NCBI GenBank assembly: GCA_000431815.1
Contig: FR889229.1
Coordinates: 1-43,293, forward strand
Origin: Butyrivibrio sp. CAG:318
GTDB lineage: Bacteria; Bacillota; Clostridia; Lachnospirales; Lachnospiraceae
Length of the DNA: 43,293 bases
Direction: 5' to 3'
Positions 7,067 through 14,713 of the stretch are shown in pieces. The notes under the pieces are model-generated. The model was not told the origin of the DNA, ran no database searches, and saw only the letters and a program-made list of their open reading frames with translations. Positions within the stretch are counted from its first letter, which is position 1. Every line of letters starts with the position of its first letter. A program made the position numbers and the translations under genes.

Positions 7067-8383
7067 ATGGCAGTTGAGAAAAAGACACTGACACAGTTAT
7101 CTGTGCCAATATGTTTGGAAACATTATTATATATGCTTTCGGGCATGGTCGATACACTTATGTTATCGTCTGTAAGCGACCAGGCTGTAGGAGCAGTGGG
7201 AACGGCAAATACATACATAGGTGTTTTTATCATAATGTTTGGCGTAATATCATCAGGTATGGTTGCGGTTATGTCACAGAATATCGGAGCGGGAAGGCTG
7301 GGAATTGCATATCAGGCCAGACAGCTGGGACTTATATTTAATGCTTCGATAGGCATAGTGATGTCTGTTATTCTTGCTTTTTTTTCCGGCGGAATACTCA
7401 GAATAGTAAGCATTGCTCCGGCTTTACTTGCGCCGGCTGAAACATACCTTAAAATCGTTGGAGGAGCATGCTTTTTAAATGCGCTTATTCCTATTTTCTC
7501 CAGCTATCTCAGGGTGTTTGGATATACAAAACATTCATTGATAGGTACGATTGCCGGAAATGTCATCAACATAATACTCAATTCGATATTCCTGTTTGTT
7601 TTTAAATGGGGCGTAATGGGAGTTGCCGTTGCTACGGTTATATCAAGGGTTGTGAACCTTATCATTGTAGCAGTAATGGGAGCTGTACTTATAAAAGCGA
7701 AGAAGAATCCTGAACGTATTTCAACGCGAAAAATTCTTGCGCAGATTGTTAAGATAGGATTCCCTTCCGCACTGGAAACAGCACTTTATAATGTGGCAAT
7801 GACACTTGTTGTGCGTTTTATGAATCAGATGGATTCGGATGGAATGAATGTTACGGCACGTTCTTATACCATACAGATAGCCAATTTTTCATACTGTGTA
7901 GGAGCCGCACTTGCTCAGGCCAATGCTATTATGACCGGCTGGAGAATCGGAGCCGGAGAATATGAAGAATGTGACAAGGGAACAAGAAAAGCGGTGATTT
8001 ATGGTCTGATAACAGCAACCTGCTTTTCTGTGACATTTGCATTATCCGGACGTTTTATAGTCCATATATTTACAGATAATACACAGATGGTAGCTCTTGT
8101 GGTAAAACTTCTGGTAGTAGATATATTTCTTGAATTCGGAAGGGTGACTAATCTTGTGTACGGCCAGGCATTGAAGACCAGCGGAGATGCACTTTTCCCG
8201 GTTGTAATGGGTGCAATATTTATGTATCTGTTTGCAGTCGGCGGAACGTATCTGCTGGGAATAAATATGGGGCTCCAGGCAATAGGAGCATATATTGCAA
8301 TGGCAGCCGATGAGTGTGCGAGAGCTGTAGGAATGGTGCTCAGATGGAAAAGCGGAAAATGGAAAAGTAAGAGCCTTGTATAG
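7067..8383 (+). CDS. MATE family multidrug/metabolite exporter
   Basis: This is a 438-residue integral membrane protein with about 12 hydrophobic helices in two similar halves, matching the MATE transporter fold and length. MATE proteins use sodium or proton gradients to export cationic drugs or metabolites. The conserved early segment PICLETLLYMLSGMVDTLMLS and the internal repeat near residue 240 (IGFPSALETALYNVAM) are typical. The start is ATG 7067 with AAGGAG at 7055-7060; the longer frame from 7028 is rejected because it begins within the promoter area. An AraC regulator follows 14 bases downstream and probably shares the transcript. The substrate cannot be told. Confidence 0.9.
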   Translation: MAVEKKTLTQLSVPICLETLLYMLSGMVDTLMLSSVSDQAVGAVGTANTYIGVFIIMFGVISSGMVAVMSQNIGAGRLGIAYQARQLGLIFNASIGIVMSVILAFFSGGILRIVSIAPALLAPAETYLKIVGGACFLNALIPIFSSYLRVFGYTKHSLIGTIAGNVINIILNSIFLFVFKWGVMGVAVATVISRVVNLIIVAVMGAVLIKAKKNPERISTRKILAQIVKIGFPSALETALYNVAMTLVVRFMNQMDSDGMNVTARSYTIQIANFSYCVGAALAQANAIMTGWRIGAGEYEECDKGTRKAVIYGLITATCFSVTFALSGRFIVHIFTDNTQMVALVVKLLVVDIFLEFGRVTNLVYGQALKTSGDALFPVVMGAIFMYLFAVGGTYLLGINMGLQAIGAYIAMAADECARAVGMVLRWKSGKWKSKSLV

Positions 8384-8397
8384 TTGCAGGAGGGATT

Positions 8398-9237
8398 ATG
8401 TATCTTGATTTAAAGGAAAATAAACCACATGGTACCAAGGATGATCCGTTCAGTACGTATCATATATGGAATAACGGCAGACCTTTTCAGATACCGGTAC
8501 ATTGGCATGATGAACTCGAAATTATATATGTGAAAAGCGGTCTTTTGACTGTAAGCATATCAGGAGAGAGCTATACCGGGAAATCAGGTGAGGCGTTTGT
8601 TGTGTCACCGGGCAGCCTGCATTTTATGGGAACGCAGAACGGTAATGTGGAGTATTTTACTTTTCTTTTTCCGTTAAAATACATATCTTTTCGCACAGAT
8701 GATACGCTGGATGATAAATTGCTCGAACCATTAAGCAGCGGGCATCTGATGATAAAACCCAGAATAGGGGATGTGGCAAAAGAGCTCTGCGGGCAGTTGA
8801 TTGAAATAAATGAAAGTGAATCGAAAATCACAGCCCAGATAAAGACAAAAATAATTCTTCTTCAATTCATCCTTGAAATGTGGAACAAAGAATATATAAT
8901 CGAAAATGACATAAGCGGCAGAAATACTGTAGAAAAAGAAATGCTTTCATATATTCAACAGAATTTTTCCGGAAAGATATCTTTAAAGGAATTTGGGGAA
9001 AGGTTTCATCTTTCGGAAAAATATATATCGCGATATTTTAAAGAGCATTTCCATATTACGCTGTCGCAGTATGTTGCTTATCTACGGCTGGAGCATGCAA
9101 AGCAGCTGCTACAGGACACGGATATCCCGGTTACGGAGATAGCGATGCAGAGCGGATATCAGAATGTAAGCTATTTTATCAGAAGTTTTAAGGAAACATA
9201 TGGGGTGTCACCATTGAAATACAGAAAAATACGCTGA
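8398..9237 (+). CDS. AraC-family transcriptional regulator
   Basis: This 279-residue protein has an N-terminal cupin sensor domain (about 20-110; metal-cupin-like HWHDELEIIYV, and a PGSLHFM turn) and a C-terminal AraC double helix-turn-helix (about 178-279; FSGKISLKEFGERFHLSEKYISRYFKEHF and a closing GYQNVSYFIRSFKETYGVSPLKYRK). Such regulators bind a small ligand, often a sugar, and activate nearby genes. The ATG at 8398 has GCAGGAGGG immediately upstream. It lies between a MATE exporter and a GH114-like glycosidase with very short gaps, which suggests it controls this cluster. Confidence 0.9.
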   Translation: MYLDLKENKPHGTKDDPFSTYHIWNNGRPFQIPVHWHDELEIIYVKSGLLTVSISGESYTGKSGEAFVVSPGSLHFMGTQNGNVEYFTFLFPLKYISFRTDDTLDDKLLEPLSSGHLMIKPRIGDVAKELCGQLIEINESESKITAQIKTKIILLQFILEMWNKEYIIENDISGRNTVEKEMLSYIQQNFSGKISLKEFGERFHLSEKYISRYFKEHFHITLSQYVAYLRLEHAKQLLQDTDIPVTEIAMQSGYQNVSYFIRSFKETYGVSPLKYRKIR

Positions 9238-9254
9238 CCGGAGGAAATGAACAG

Positions 9255-10151
9255 ATGTTGAAAACATCACGCGGAAAAATAACGCTTTTGGTTTTATTGT
9301 TTGTCCTTTTGCTTATTATCGGTGGATTTTTATTTTTTATAAAAGATAATAAATCAAAAAAGCCAGAGAAAAAAGATTATGGAGTTTTTCTGAATGCGGA
9401 TGACTCATCGCTGGAAAGGTTCAAAGAATATGATACAATTGTGATTGATGCACAGTATTTTACCCGGAAAGATATCGGGATTCTGCATGAAAATGAAGTA
9501 ACCGTATATACCTACCTTAATATTGGCTCAATCGAGAATTTCAGGGAATATTATGCGGATTATGAGAAACTGGCACTCGGTGATTATGAGAATTGGGAAG
9601 AAGAGAAATGGATGGATGTATCCAGTCCGGACTGGCAGAAGTTTATAGGAAGCCTTGCCCGTGAATTATATGAAAAAGGTGTTGATGGTTTTTTCATTGA
9701 TAATTGTGACGTGTATTATTATGCTACCACGGCAAGTATATTTGATGGACTTACGGTTATTCTGCAAGATGTTATGTCACTCGGAAAAGAAGTTATAATC
9801 AATGGCGGCGATGTTTATGTAACGGAATATAGGGAACGTTATGGGACTGCTAAAGATATTATGACCGGCGTGAACCAGGAGTCGGTATGGAGCGGTATTG
9901 ATTTTGATAAGGGAACCTTTTATGAGCAGAATAAGGACGTTAGAGATTATTTCTGCGAATATGTGGAATCGTGTAAGGCAGACGGTGCAGAAGTGTATCT
10001 GTTGGAATATACAACAGACAGTAAGCTGATTCAGAAAATAGAGGAGTATTGTAAAAAACATGATTTCCGATTTTATATTTCAGATTCACTTGAATTGGAG
10101 GTTACCAGAGATGACAGAAAGAGAAAAAATGATAAGTGGAGAGTTATATGA
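9255..10151 (+). CDS. membrane-anchored GH114-like glycosidase (endo alpha-1,4 polygalactosaminidase family)
   Basis: This is a 298-residue protein with one N-terminal membrane helix (about 9-30) and an extracytoplasmic TIM-barrel domain resembling GH114/TM1410-type proteins. Features seen are YGVFLNAD and DTIVIDAQYF at the start of the barrel, YLNIGSIE, a DVSSPDWQKF strand, and GVDGFFIDNCDVY, which carries the likely acidic catalytic residues. Characterised relatives cleave alpha-1,4-linked galactosamine polymers (for example PelA-type hydrolase domains). Activity here is inferred. GGAGG lies about ten bases before ATG 9255. Its last 41 bases overlap the acetyltransferase gene, so the final basic residues are read through that gene's start. 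Confidence 0.75.
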   Translation: MLKTSRGKITLLVLLFVLLLIIGGFLFFIKDNKSKKPEKKDYGVFLNADDSSLERFKEYDTIVIDAQYFTRKDIGILHENEVTVYTYLNIGSIENFREYYADYEKLALGDYENWEEEKWMDVSSPDWQKFIGSLARELYEKGVDGFFIDNCDVYYYATTASIFDGLTVILQDVMSLGKEVIINGGDVYVTEYRERYGTAKDIMTGVNQESVWSGIDFDKGTFYEQNKDVRDYFCEYVESCKADGAEVYLLEYTTDSKLIQKIEEYCKKHDFRFYISDSLELEVTRDDRKRKNDKWRVI

Positions 10152-10725
10152 TTCATCAGATAAAGAATTGGAACAATTACGCCTGAATGCGCGTAAATTA
10201 GCAAGAAAATATAATTTGACGGATGAAGATTGCGCAGAAGAGCAAACACGGATATTGAGAGAATTATTGTCGGAAACAGAGGAGCTTCCGTATTTGCAGG
10301 CACCTGTTTATTTTGATTATGGATGTAATACGTCCTTTGGAAAGAGCTGCTTTGCTAATTTCAATTTTACCTGTTTAGACGTGGGTGAAATACATATAGG
10401 AGATAACGTGTTGATTGGTCCAAATGTTACATTGGCAACTCCTATGCATCCGTTATTACCTGAAGAACGTAATATACGAAAAAGAGAAGATGGCAGTTTT
10501 TATAATCTTGAGTATGCGAAACCAATAACCATAAAAGATAATTGCTGGCTGGCATCTAATGTGGTTGTCTGTGGCGGTGTTACCATAGGAGAAGGGTGCG
10601 TAATTGGTGCAGGAAGTGTTGTGACAAGAGATATTCCACCATATAGTCTGGCAGCTGGAAATCCATGCCGGGTTATTCGCAAAATAACTGAAGAAGATCA
10701 TATGTATGGCTTATCGGGTGAATAA
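10111..10725 (+). CDS. maltose/galactoside O-acetyltransferase family enzyme
   Basis: This 204-residue left-handed beta-helix acetyltransferase would transfer acetyl from acetyl-CoA to a sugar hydroxyl. The N-terminal Mac domain (MISGELYDSSDKELEQLRLNARKLARKYN) is followed by hexapeptide repeats (GEIHIGDNVLIGPNV, then GGVTIGEGCVIGAGSVVTRDIPPYSLAAGNPCRVI). The active-site histidine lies in the TPMHPL motif. The length suits MAA/LacA enzymes. The start is ATG 10111 with GGAGG nine bases upstream; a longer frame from 10060 is rejected as it only reads through the preceding gene. The overlap with the glycosidase gene suggests joint expression and perhaps sugar detoxification or polymer modification. 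Confidence 0.88.
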   Translation: MTEREKMISGELYDSSDKELEQLRLNARKLARKYNLTDEDCAEEQTRILRELLSETEELPYLQAPVYFDYGCNTSFGKSCFANFNFTCLDVGEIHIGDNVLIGPNVTLATPMHPLLPEERNIRKREDGSFYNLEYAKPITIKDNCWLASNVVVCGGVTIGEGCVIGAGSVVTRDIPPYSLAAGNPCRVIRKITEEDHMYGLSGE

Positions 10726-10738
10726 AATAAAAGAAGTA

Positions 10739-10768
10739 TTGAAAACCGTGCAGTAACTGGGATATAAT
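10739..10768 (+). promoter_or_regulatory. sigma-A type promoter for the 58-residue gene
   Basis: The -35 TTGAAA (10739-10744) and perfect -10 TATAAT (10763-10768) are separated by 18 bases. It starts just after the acetyltransferase stop and points to the small gene at 10828. Confidence 0.75.
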
Positions 10769-10827
10769 GTATTTGAGTGTACAGAGATTCGAAATCCTTA
10801 AAAACAAGTGAAGGAGGAAAAAGAGTC

Positions 10828-11004
10828 GTGTGTGAAATAATGGAAAATATGATTGCTGAAGCTGTAAACGAAGCATCAAATGAAGAAAAAACTAAGGCAG
10901 TAATCAATATGCTTCGTCTTAAGGTCGATGAAGATGAAGTCCGAAAACTCTATCCTGCTGAATTTGAAGAAGGTAAGAGAAGATTCCTGGAAGAGTCTAA
11001 TTAA
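10828..11004 (+). CDS. small helical protein of unknown function
   Basis: This 58-residue gene is read from GTG 10828, ten bases after AAGGAGG (10811-10817). The ATG at 10840 is too far from that site, and an ATG at 10777 lies between the promoter and the ribosome site. The product is charged and helical, with the segment KAVINMLRLKVDEDEVRKLYP. That resembles the C-terminal helix-loop-helix seen at the end of Rpn/PD-(D/E)xK transposase-like proteins, so it may be a remnant of one. It has its own promoter and is followed by a long hairpin, so it is probably expressed as a single gene. Confidence 0.55.
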   Translation: MCEIMENMIAEAVNEASNEEKTKAVINMLRLKVDEDEVRKLYPAEFEEGKRRFLEESN

Positions 11005-11024
11005 AACTGAATATTGTTGATGTG

Positions 11025-11069
11025 CCGGCCGCAAATGTTAGATATCGTTATCTGACGATTGCAGGCCGG
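11025..11069 (+). terminator. long GC-capped hairpin after the small gene
   Basis: CCGGCC 11025-11030 pairs with GGCCGG 11064-11069. Inside, GCAA/TTGC and TTAGATA/TATCTGA continue the stem with small bulges around a TCGT loop. No clear T-run follows, so termination is likely but not certain. A regulatory RNA role is possible. Confidence 0.5.
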
Positions 11070-11138
11070 TATTGATATCTCATTAATTTCACATTAAAAT
11101 GAGTATAAAAAATATATTTGATGAATGGAGAAATCCGG

Positions 11139-11915
11139 ATGAATAATTTGATTTTGGATTTTTCGCATGTCTATTGTGATGAGAAAATACCAGATAGAAA
11201 TAAAATACACTGGATTGACTGCTCGGATATTACAGAATGCGATTTATATTGTTCCGGATGTGCCGCAGATGAAATCTGGGCAAGGATCAAGCCTTATGGA
11301 ATTAACGGAATACATTTTCTTGATTCGGGTAATTATCATTATGTTACCGGGATAATTACAGATAGAATTGATGAGGATTTTGTTCTGGTAGTGTTTGATC
11401 ATCATACGGATATGCAGAAGCCTATGATTGATAATATGATAAGCTGCGGCGACTGGGCCGGACAAACTCTCGAAAATAACCCGTACCTGAAACAGTTGGT
11501 ATTAATTGGTCCTCCGGAGGATGATATAGAACAGATTTATTACCGGGACGGGCAGGGAAAACTTTTGACTTTTTCAGCGGAAGAGATAAAGTCCGGGAAA
11601 GATAAAAATAAAATTGCCGGTATTATAAGCAATCTTCCGGTATATATATCGATAGACAAAGATGTGCTCGGTTTAAAATATTCAGAGACGAACTGGAGTC
11701 AGGGCATGATGAGCCTGCCGGTATTGGAAAATATATTGTCATATTTTATGCAGAATTACAGGATAATCGGTATAGATATATGCGGCGAATGCAATCCGGG
11801 GATACCTTTGCCGGAATACAGTGAGTCAGAATTGGTAAATGCCGGCACAAATAAGAAATTATTCGATTTTCTAACACAATATATTAATACACGCATGGTA
11901 CACAAGGAAGGATAA
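11139..11915 (+). CDS. arginase/ureohydrolase-fold protein
   Basis: This 258-residue protein keeps the binuclear-metal ligands of ureohydrolases. A histidine lies in GNYHYVT (about residue 67), the D-H-H-T-D triad lies in FDHHTDMQ (D87, H89, D91), and SIDKDVLG supplies D173 and D175. Members hydrolyse arginine, agmatine, formiminoglutamate or related guanidino compounds, but the rest is divergent and shorter than classical arginase (about 300 residues), so the substrate is open. The start is ATG 11139, eight bases after GGAG; an upstream ATG at 11118 lacks a site. The YbaK-type gene follows after five bases, so the two are probably co-transcribed. Confidence 0.75.
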   Translation: MNNLILDFSHVYCDEKIPDRNKIHWIDCSDITECDLYCSGCAADEIWARIKPYGINGIHFLDSGNYHYVTGIITDRIDEDFVLVVFDHHTDMQKPMIDNMISCGDWAGQTLENNPYLKQLVLIGPPEDDIEQIYYRDGQGKLLTFSAEEIKSGKDKNKIAGIISNLPVYISIDKDVLGLKYSETNWSQGMMSLPVLENILSYFMQNYRIIGIDICGECNPGIPLPEYSESELVNAGTNKKLFDFLTQYINTRMVHKEG

Positions 11916-11920
11916 ACACG

Positions 11921-12400
11921 ATGTCATTAACAAAAGCAACAAATTACCTTAAGGAAAAAGGTTATGCAGATCATATAATTATATTGGAACAGTCAACGGC
12001 GACCGTTATGGAGGCGGCGGATGCTCTTGGAGTCAAACCGGGAATGATTGCCAAAACCATGTCATTTATGCAGGGAGATAAAGCTGTTCTTATCCTGACT
12101 GAGGGAACGGCAAGAATCGATAACAGGAAATACAAGGATTATTTTCACAACAAAGCCAAGATGATACCGTTTGAGGAAGTTGAGAATGTTATCGGACATG
12201 CGCCGGGTGGTGTATGCCCGTTTGGAATTAATGACGGTATTGATGTGTATCTTGATGAAAGTCTTAAGAGGTACGATACGGTATACCCTGCGGCAGGAGA
12301 CGACCATAGTGCCGTTAAACTGACAATACCTGAACTTGAAGCTGTGTCTGGAGCCGCAGGATGGGTCGATGTATGTAAGGATGAACATGGTGAAGTTTAA
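11921..12400 (+). CDS. YbaK/EbsC-family aminoacyl-tRNA deacylase
   Basis: This 159-residue protein matches the YbaK/ProX editing-domain fold, which hydrolyses mischarged tRNA such as Cys-tRNA(Pro) or Ala-tRNA(Pro). Visible family features are the conserved lysine in IAKTMSF (about residue 46), the ALGVKPGMIAK helix, the GHAPGGVCPFG loop (about 88-98) near the active site, and a C-terminal GWVDVC strand. The length is standard (150-170). GGAAGGA precedes ATG 11921. It is paired with the ureohydrolase-like gene upstream; no pathway link is evident. Confidence 0.88.
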   Translation: MSLTKATNYLKEKGYADHIIILEQSTATVMEAADALGVKPGMIAKTMSFMQGDKAVLILTEGTARIDNRKYKDYFHNKAKMIPFEEVENVIGHAPGGVCPFGINDGIDVYLDESLKRYDTVYPAAGDDHSAVKLTIPELEAVSGAAGWVDVCKDEHGEV

Positions 12401-12418
12401 GTAACAACAAGAAAAGCC

Positions 12419-12447
12419 TTGTAAATAACACCGTCTTTTGATACAAT
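12419..12447 (+). promoter_or_regulatory. promoter of the seven-gene glycosidase/transport operon
   Basis: The -35 TTGTAA (12419-12424) and -10 TACAAT (12442-12447) are separated by 17 bases, with expected transcription start near 12454. It lies directly after the deacylase stop and ahead of genes that overlap or nearly touch up to 22389. Confidence 0.7.
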
Positions 12448-12485
12448 AGTATTAAGAAACATGTCAGTGGGTGCGCATACATACG

Positions 12486-13592
12486 ATGAAGGAAATAGAT
12501 ACTAATAAGAAGAACATTAAACATAGCAAAGACAGTAGAAATAGTGCCGCTCGCAAAGTGTGTATTGCGATACGGCGCTTTTTTGCAATACTCGGAGTTA
12601 CCTTGGGAATGACAATTGTGTGCATATACGGCGTTATGTTGGTATGTACGCACGGACCGTCAAAGGTTGCGAGGGACTTATTCGTAATGTCGGTCAGGGA
12701 ATCGAGCATGGGCGGATTTCTGGCCAATATGGTTGTCAGTAAATCGACTATAGAGAGAATAGAGGCAGCCAATACCGTCAGAACAACGGATGAGATCTCA
12801 GATACGGAACTCATAGAATTTAACAATCAGAATCATACGGGCAGCATGATTCCGGAAGATTTGGATGACGGAGAGAGAAAACCGTACAAAGATATGGGCG
12901 GTGTATTTCTTTACGAAGTGTCGGGGGCGACGTATTCGGGAACTATGGTAGTTATAAATGATCCTTCGAGAGTCATGGTCGGTGTTTCGGGAGATTACAG
13001 CGGAGAGCCGGGAATTAACGTACCGGCTATATGCGATAAATATGGAGCCGTACTGGCTGCAAATGCCGGTGGATTTGAAGATATAGGCGGTGTAGGAGAC
13101 GGAGGTACGCCGAGAGGAATTGTTATGTCCGAAGGAACATTAAGGTATGGCAGCCTGACGGAGAGCTATGATCTTATAGGATTTGATAATAATAATGTGT
13201 TCGTGATAGGCAACATGACGGGGCAGCAGGCTGTGGACAGAGGAATAAGAGATGCCGTATCATTCGGCCCTTTTCTGATTCTGAATGGGACACCGCTTGA
13301 AGTCAGCGGAATGGGCGGCGGATTGAATCCGAGAACTGCAATCGGACAGCGTGCGGACGGCGCGGTACTTCTTCTGATTATAGACGGCAGACAGGCACAC
13401 AGTCTCGGAGCATCGATGAATGATCTGATTAACGAGATGTTGGATTTTGGTGCTGTTAATGCAGCCAACCTTGACGGCGGCGTGTCAACAGTATTGTACT
13501 ATGATGGTGAAATACATAACAAAATATCTTCTGTATATGGTGCGCGTGGTGTACCGACTGCAATTATTGTACGTAATAAGGAGGATCCATGA
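12486..13592 (+). CDS. phosphodiester glycosidase (NAGPA-like) family protein, membrane anchored
   Basis: This protein of about 368 residues has a basic cytoplasmic N-terminus, a membrane helix near residues 31-53, a linker, and a C-terminal NAGPA-type domain from about residue 130. Hallmarks are AANAGGFEDIGG, the NPRTAIGQ strand, and NLDGGVSTVLYY near the end. The family is named for the enzyme removing N-acetylglucosamine from a phosphodiester-linked sugar. Bacterial members act outside the membrane on teichoic-acid-like or exopolysaccharide phosphodiesters, so a surface-polymer role is inferred. ATG 12486 is preferred; GTG 12471 in the same frame is an alternative. Neither has a strong ribosome site, which is odd for this window. 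The stop overlaps the next gene by four bases. Confidence 0.8.
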   Translation: MKEIDTNKKNIKHSKDSRNSAARKVCIAIRRFFAILGVTLGMTIVCIYGVMLVCTHGPSKVARDLFVMSVRESSMGGFLANMVVSKSTIERIEAANTVRTTDEISDTELIEFNNQNHTGSMIPEDLDDGERKPYKDMGGVFLYEVSGATYSGTMVVINDPSRVMVGVSGDYSGEPGINVPAICDKYGAVLAANAGGFEDIGGVGDGGTPRGIVMSEGTLRYGSLTESYDLIGFDNNNVFVIGNMTGQQAVDRGIRDAVSFGPFLILNGTPLEVSGMGGGLNPRTAIGQRADGAVLLLIIDGRQAHSLGASMNDLINEMLDFGAVNAANLDGGVSTVLYYDGEIHNKISSVYGARGVPTAIIVRNKEDP

Positions 13593-14713
13593 GAAAGAAC
13601 AGAACCAAAAGCCGGTTTGGCTCTTTCATGAAAACATATACGATAATCCTTGCGGTAATTGCCGTTGGCATATGTGCCATTGTGTGGACGAAACTCAAGA
13701 AATACCAGAATGACTACGACAGCGCAAAACAGGCCGGAAGTGCCACGGATTATGTGCAGGAATTTGTGTCCGGACTTGATTATGACAGTATTCTTGAATA
13801 CATAGATAAATATGGGTTGAATGTAATGAAAGGCATTAACCCGGAGATAAACCATGCAAGATATTTTGATAATCTGATATCGGTATATGGTGTGAGTTTT
13901 CGTGAAAATGAGAAAAACACCAATTCAATCCCGAGATATGACATTATGGCCGGTGATGTCAGAATTGCTGTAATATCACTTAAAGCATCAGGCAAAAATG
14001 ATGAATTCGGATTCCATGGATGGGCCTTAAAGGATATGGCTTTTGACACAGATGAAATAGAATATACGGATATTGATATATGGGTACCGGCAGAGTGCAA
14101 AGTCGCGTATAATATGCAGGAATTATCAGATGAATATATAGTGGAGAACAGTGTATCGGATGATGATTTTACGCGTAAATTGAAATCACTCGGTGTCAGT
14201 GTATCTGATAATGCGAGATATCATATAGAATATACGTTTGGAAACAGAAATATTGCTGCAATTAATGCCGACGGACAAATGTTAAAATCTGTTATTAACG
14301 GCTCGGTATACGATTTCAGACAGGGCAGCACGGCAATGCCGGATGATTTACAAACCTATGTAATGAACGCAATGGATTCTTATATATACACTCTTTATAA
14401 GAAGAAATCATTCGGAGAAATTGCGGAATATATTGAGAAGGACTCCGATGCATACAGAATGATCAGTGAGGTCCTTACATCAGCGGCATGGGGCTGGACT
14501 CCGGATACGGTTGATATACTTGAACATGATGTAACGGATTATGTATCTTACGGAGATGATTTTTTTACCTGCAGATATTATGGACGGATTTACAAATTCA
14601 AAGATGGAGCTATGGAATCCGGCGAAGAGGAATTTAACTACAGAATAATATTCAGAAATATAGGCGGTAAGTGGCTTGTGGACTATTTTATCTTGACGAA
14701 GGAGGCACAGTGA
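13589..14713 (+). CDS. membrane-anchored protein of unknown function
   Basis: This is a 374-residue protein with one N-terminal membrane helix (about 15-36) and a long extracytoplasmic part. Two halves are seen: an alpha/beta region (50-235) and, after the DLQTYVMNAMDSYIYTLYKKKSF helix, a segment ending FNYRIIFRNIGGKWLVDYFIL. That ending has the look of a small NTF2/SnoaL-like or DUF-type cone domain. No catalytic motif is recognised. It is coupled on both sides: ATG 13589 overlaps the glycosidase stop and has AAGGAGG at 13578-13584, while its stop overlaps the alpha-galactosidase start. A partner role for the surface glycosidase is inferred from this arrangement. Confidence 0.65.
   Translation: MRKNRTKSRFGSFMKTYTIILAVIAVGICAIVWTKLKKYQNDYDSAKQAGSATDYVQEFVSGLDYDSILEYIDKYGLNVMKGINPEINHARYFDNLISVYGVSFRENEKNTNSIPRYDIMAGDVRIAVISLKASGKNDEFGFHGWALKDMAFDTDEIEYTDIDIWVPAECKVAYNMQELSDEYIVENSVSDDDFTRKLKSLGVSVSDNARYHIEYTFGNRNIAAINADGQMLKSVINGSVYDFRQGSTAMPDDLQTYVMNAMDSYIYTLYKKKSFGEIAEYIEKDSDAYRMISEVLTSAAWGWTPDTVDILEHDVTDYVSYGDDFFTCRYYGRIYKFKDGAMESGEEEFNYRIIFRNIGGKWLVDYFILTKEAQ

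Noticed and set aside
14671..14712. Longer N-terminus for the GH36 enzyme
   Set aside because: The added residues lie within the previous gene, while a strong ribosome site stands before ATG 14713.
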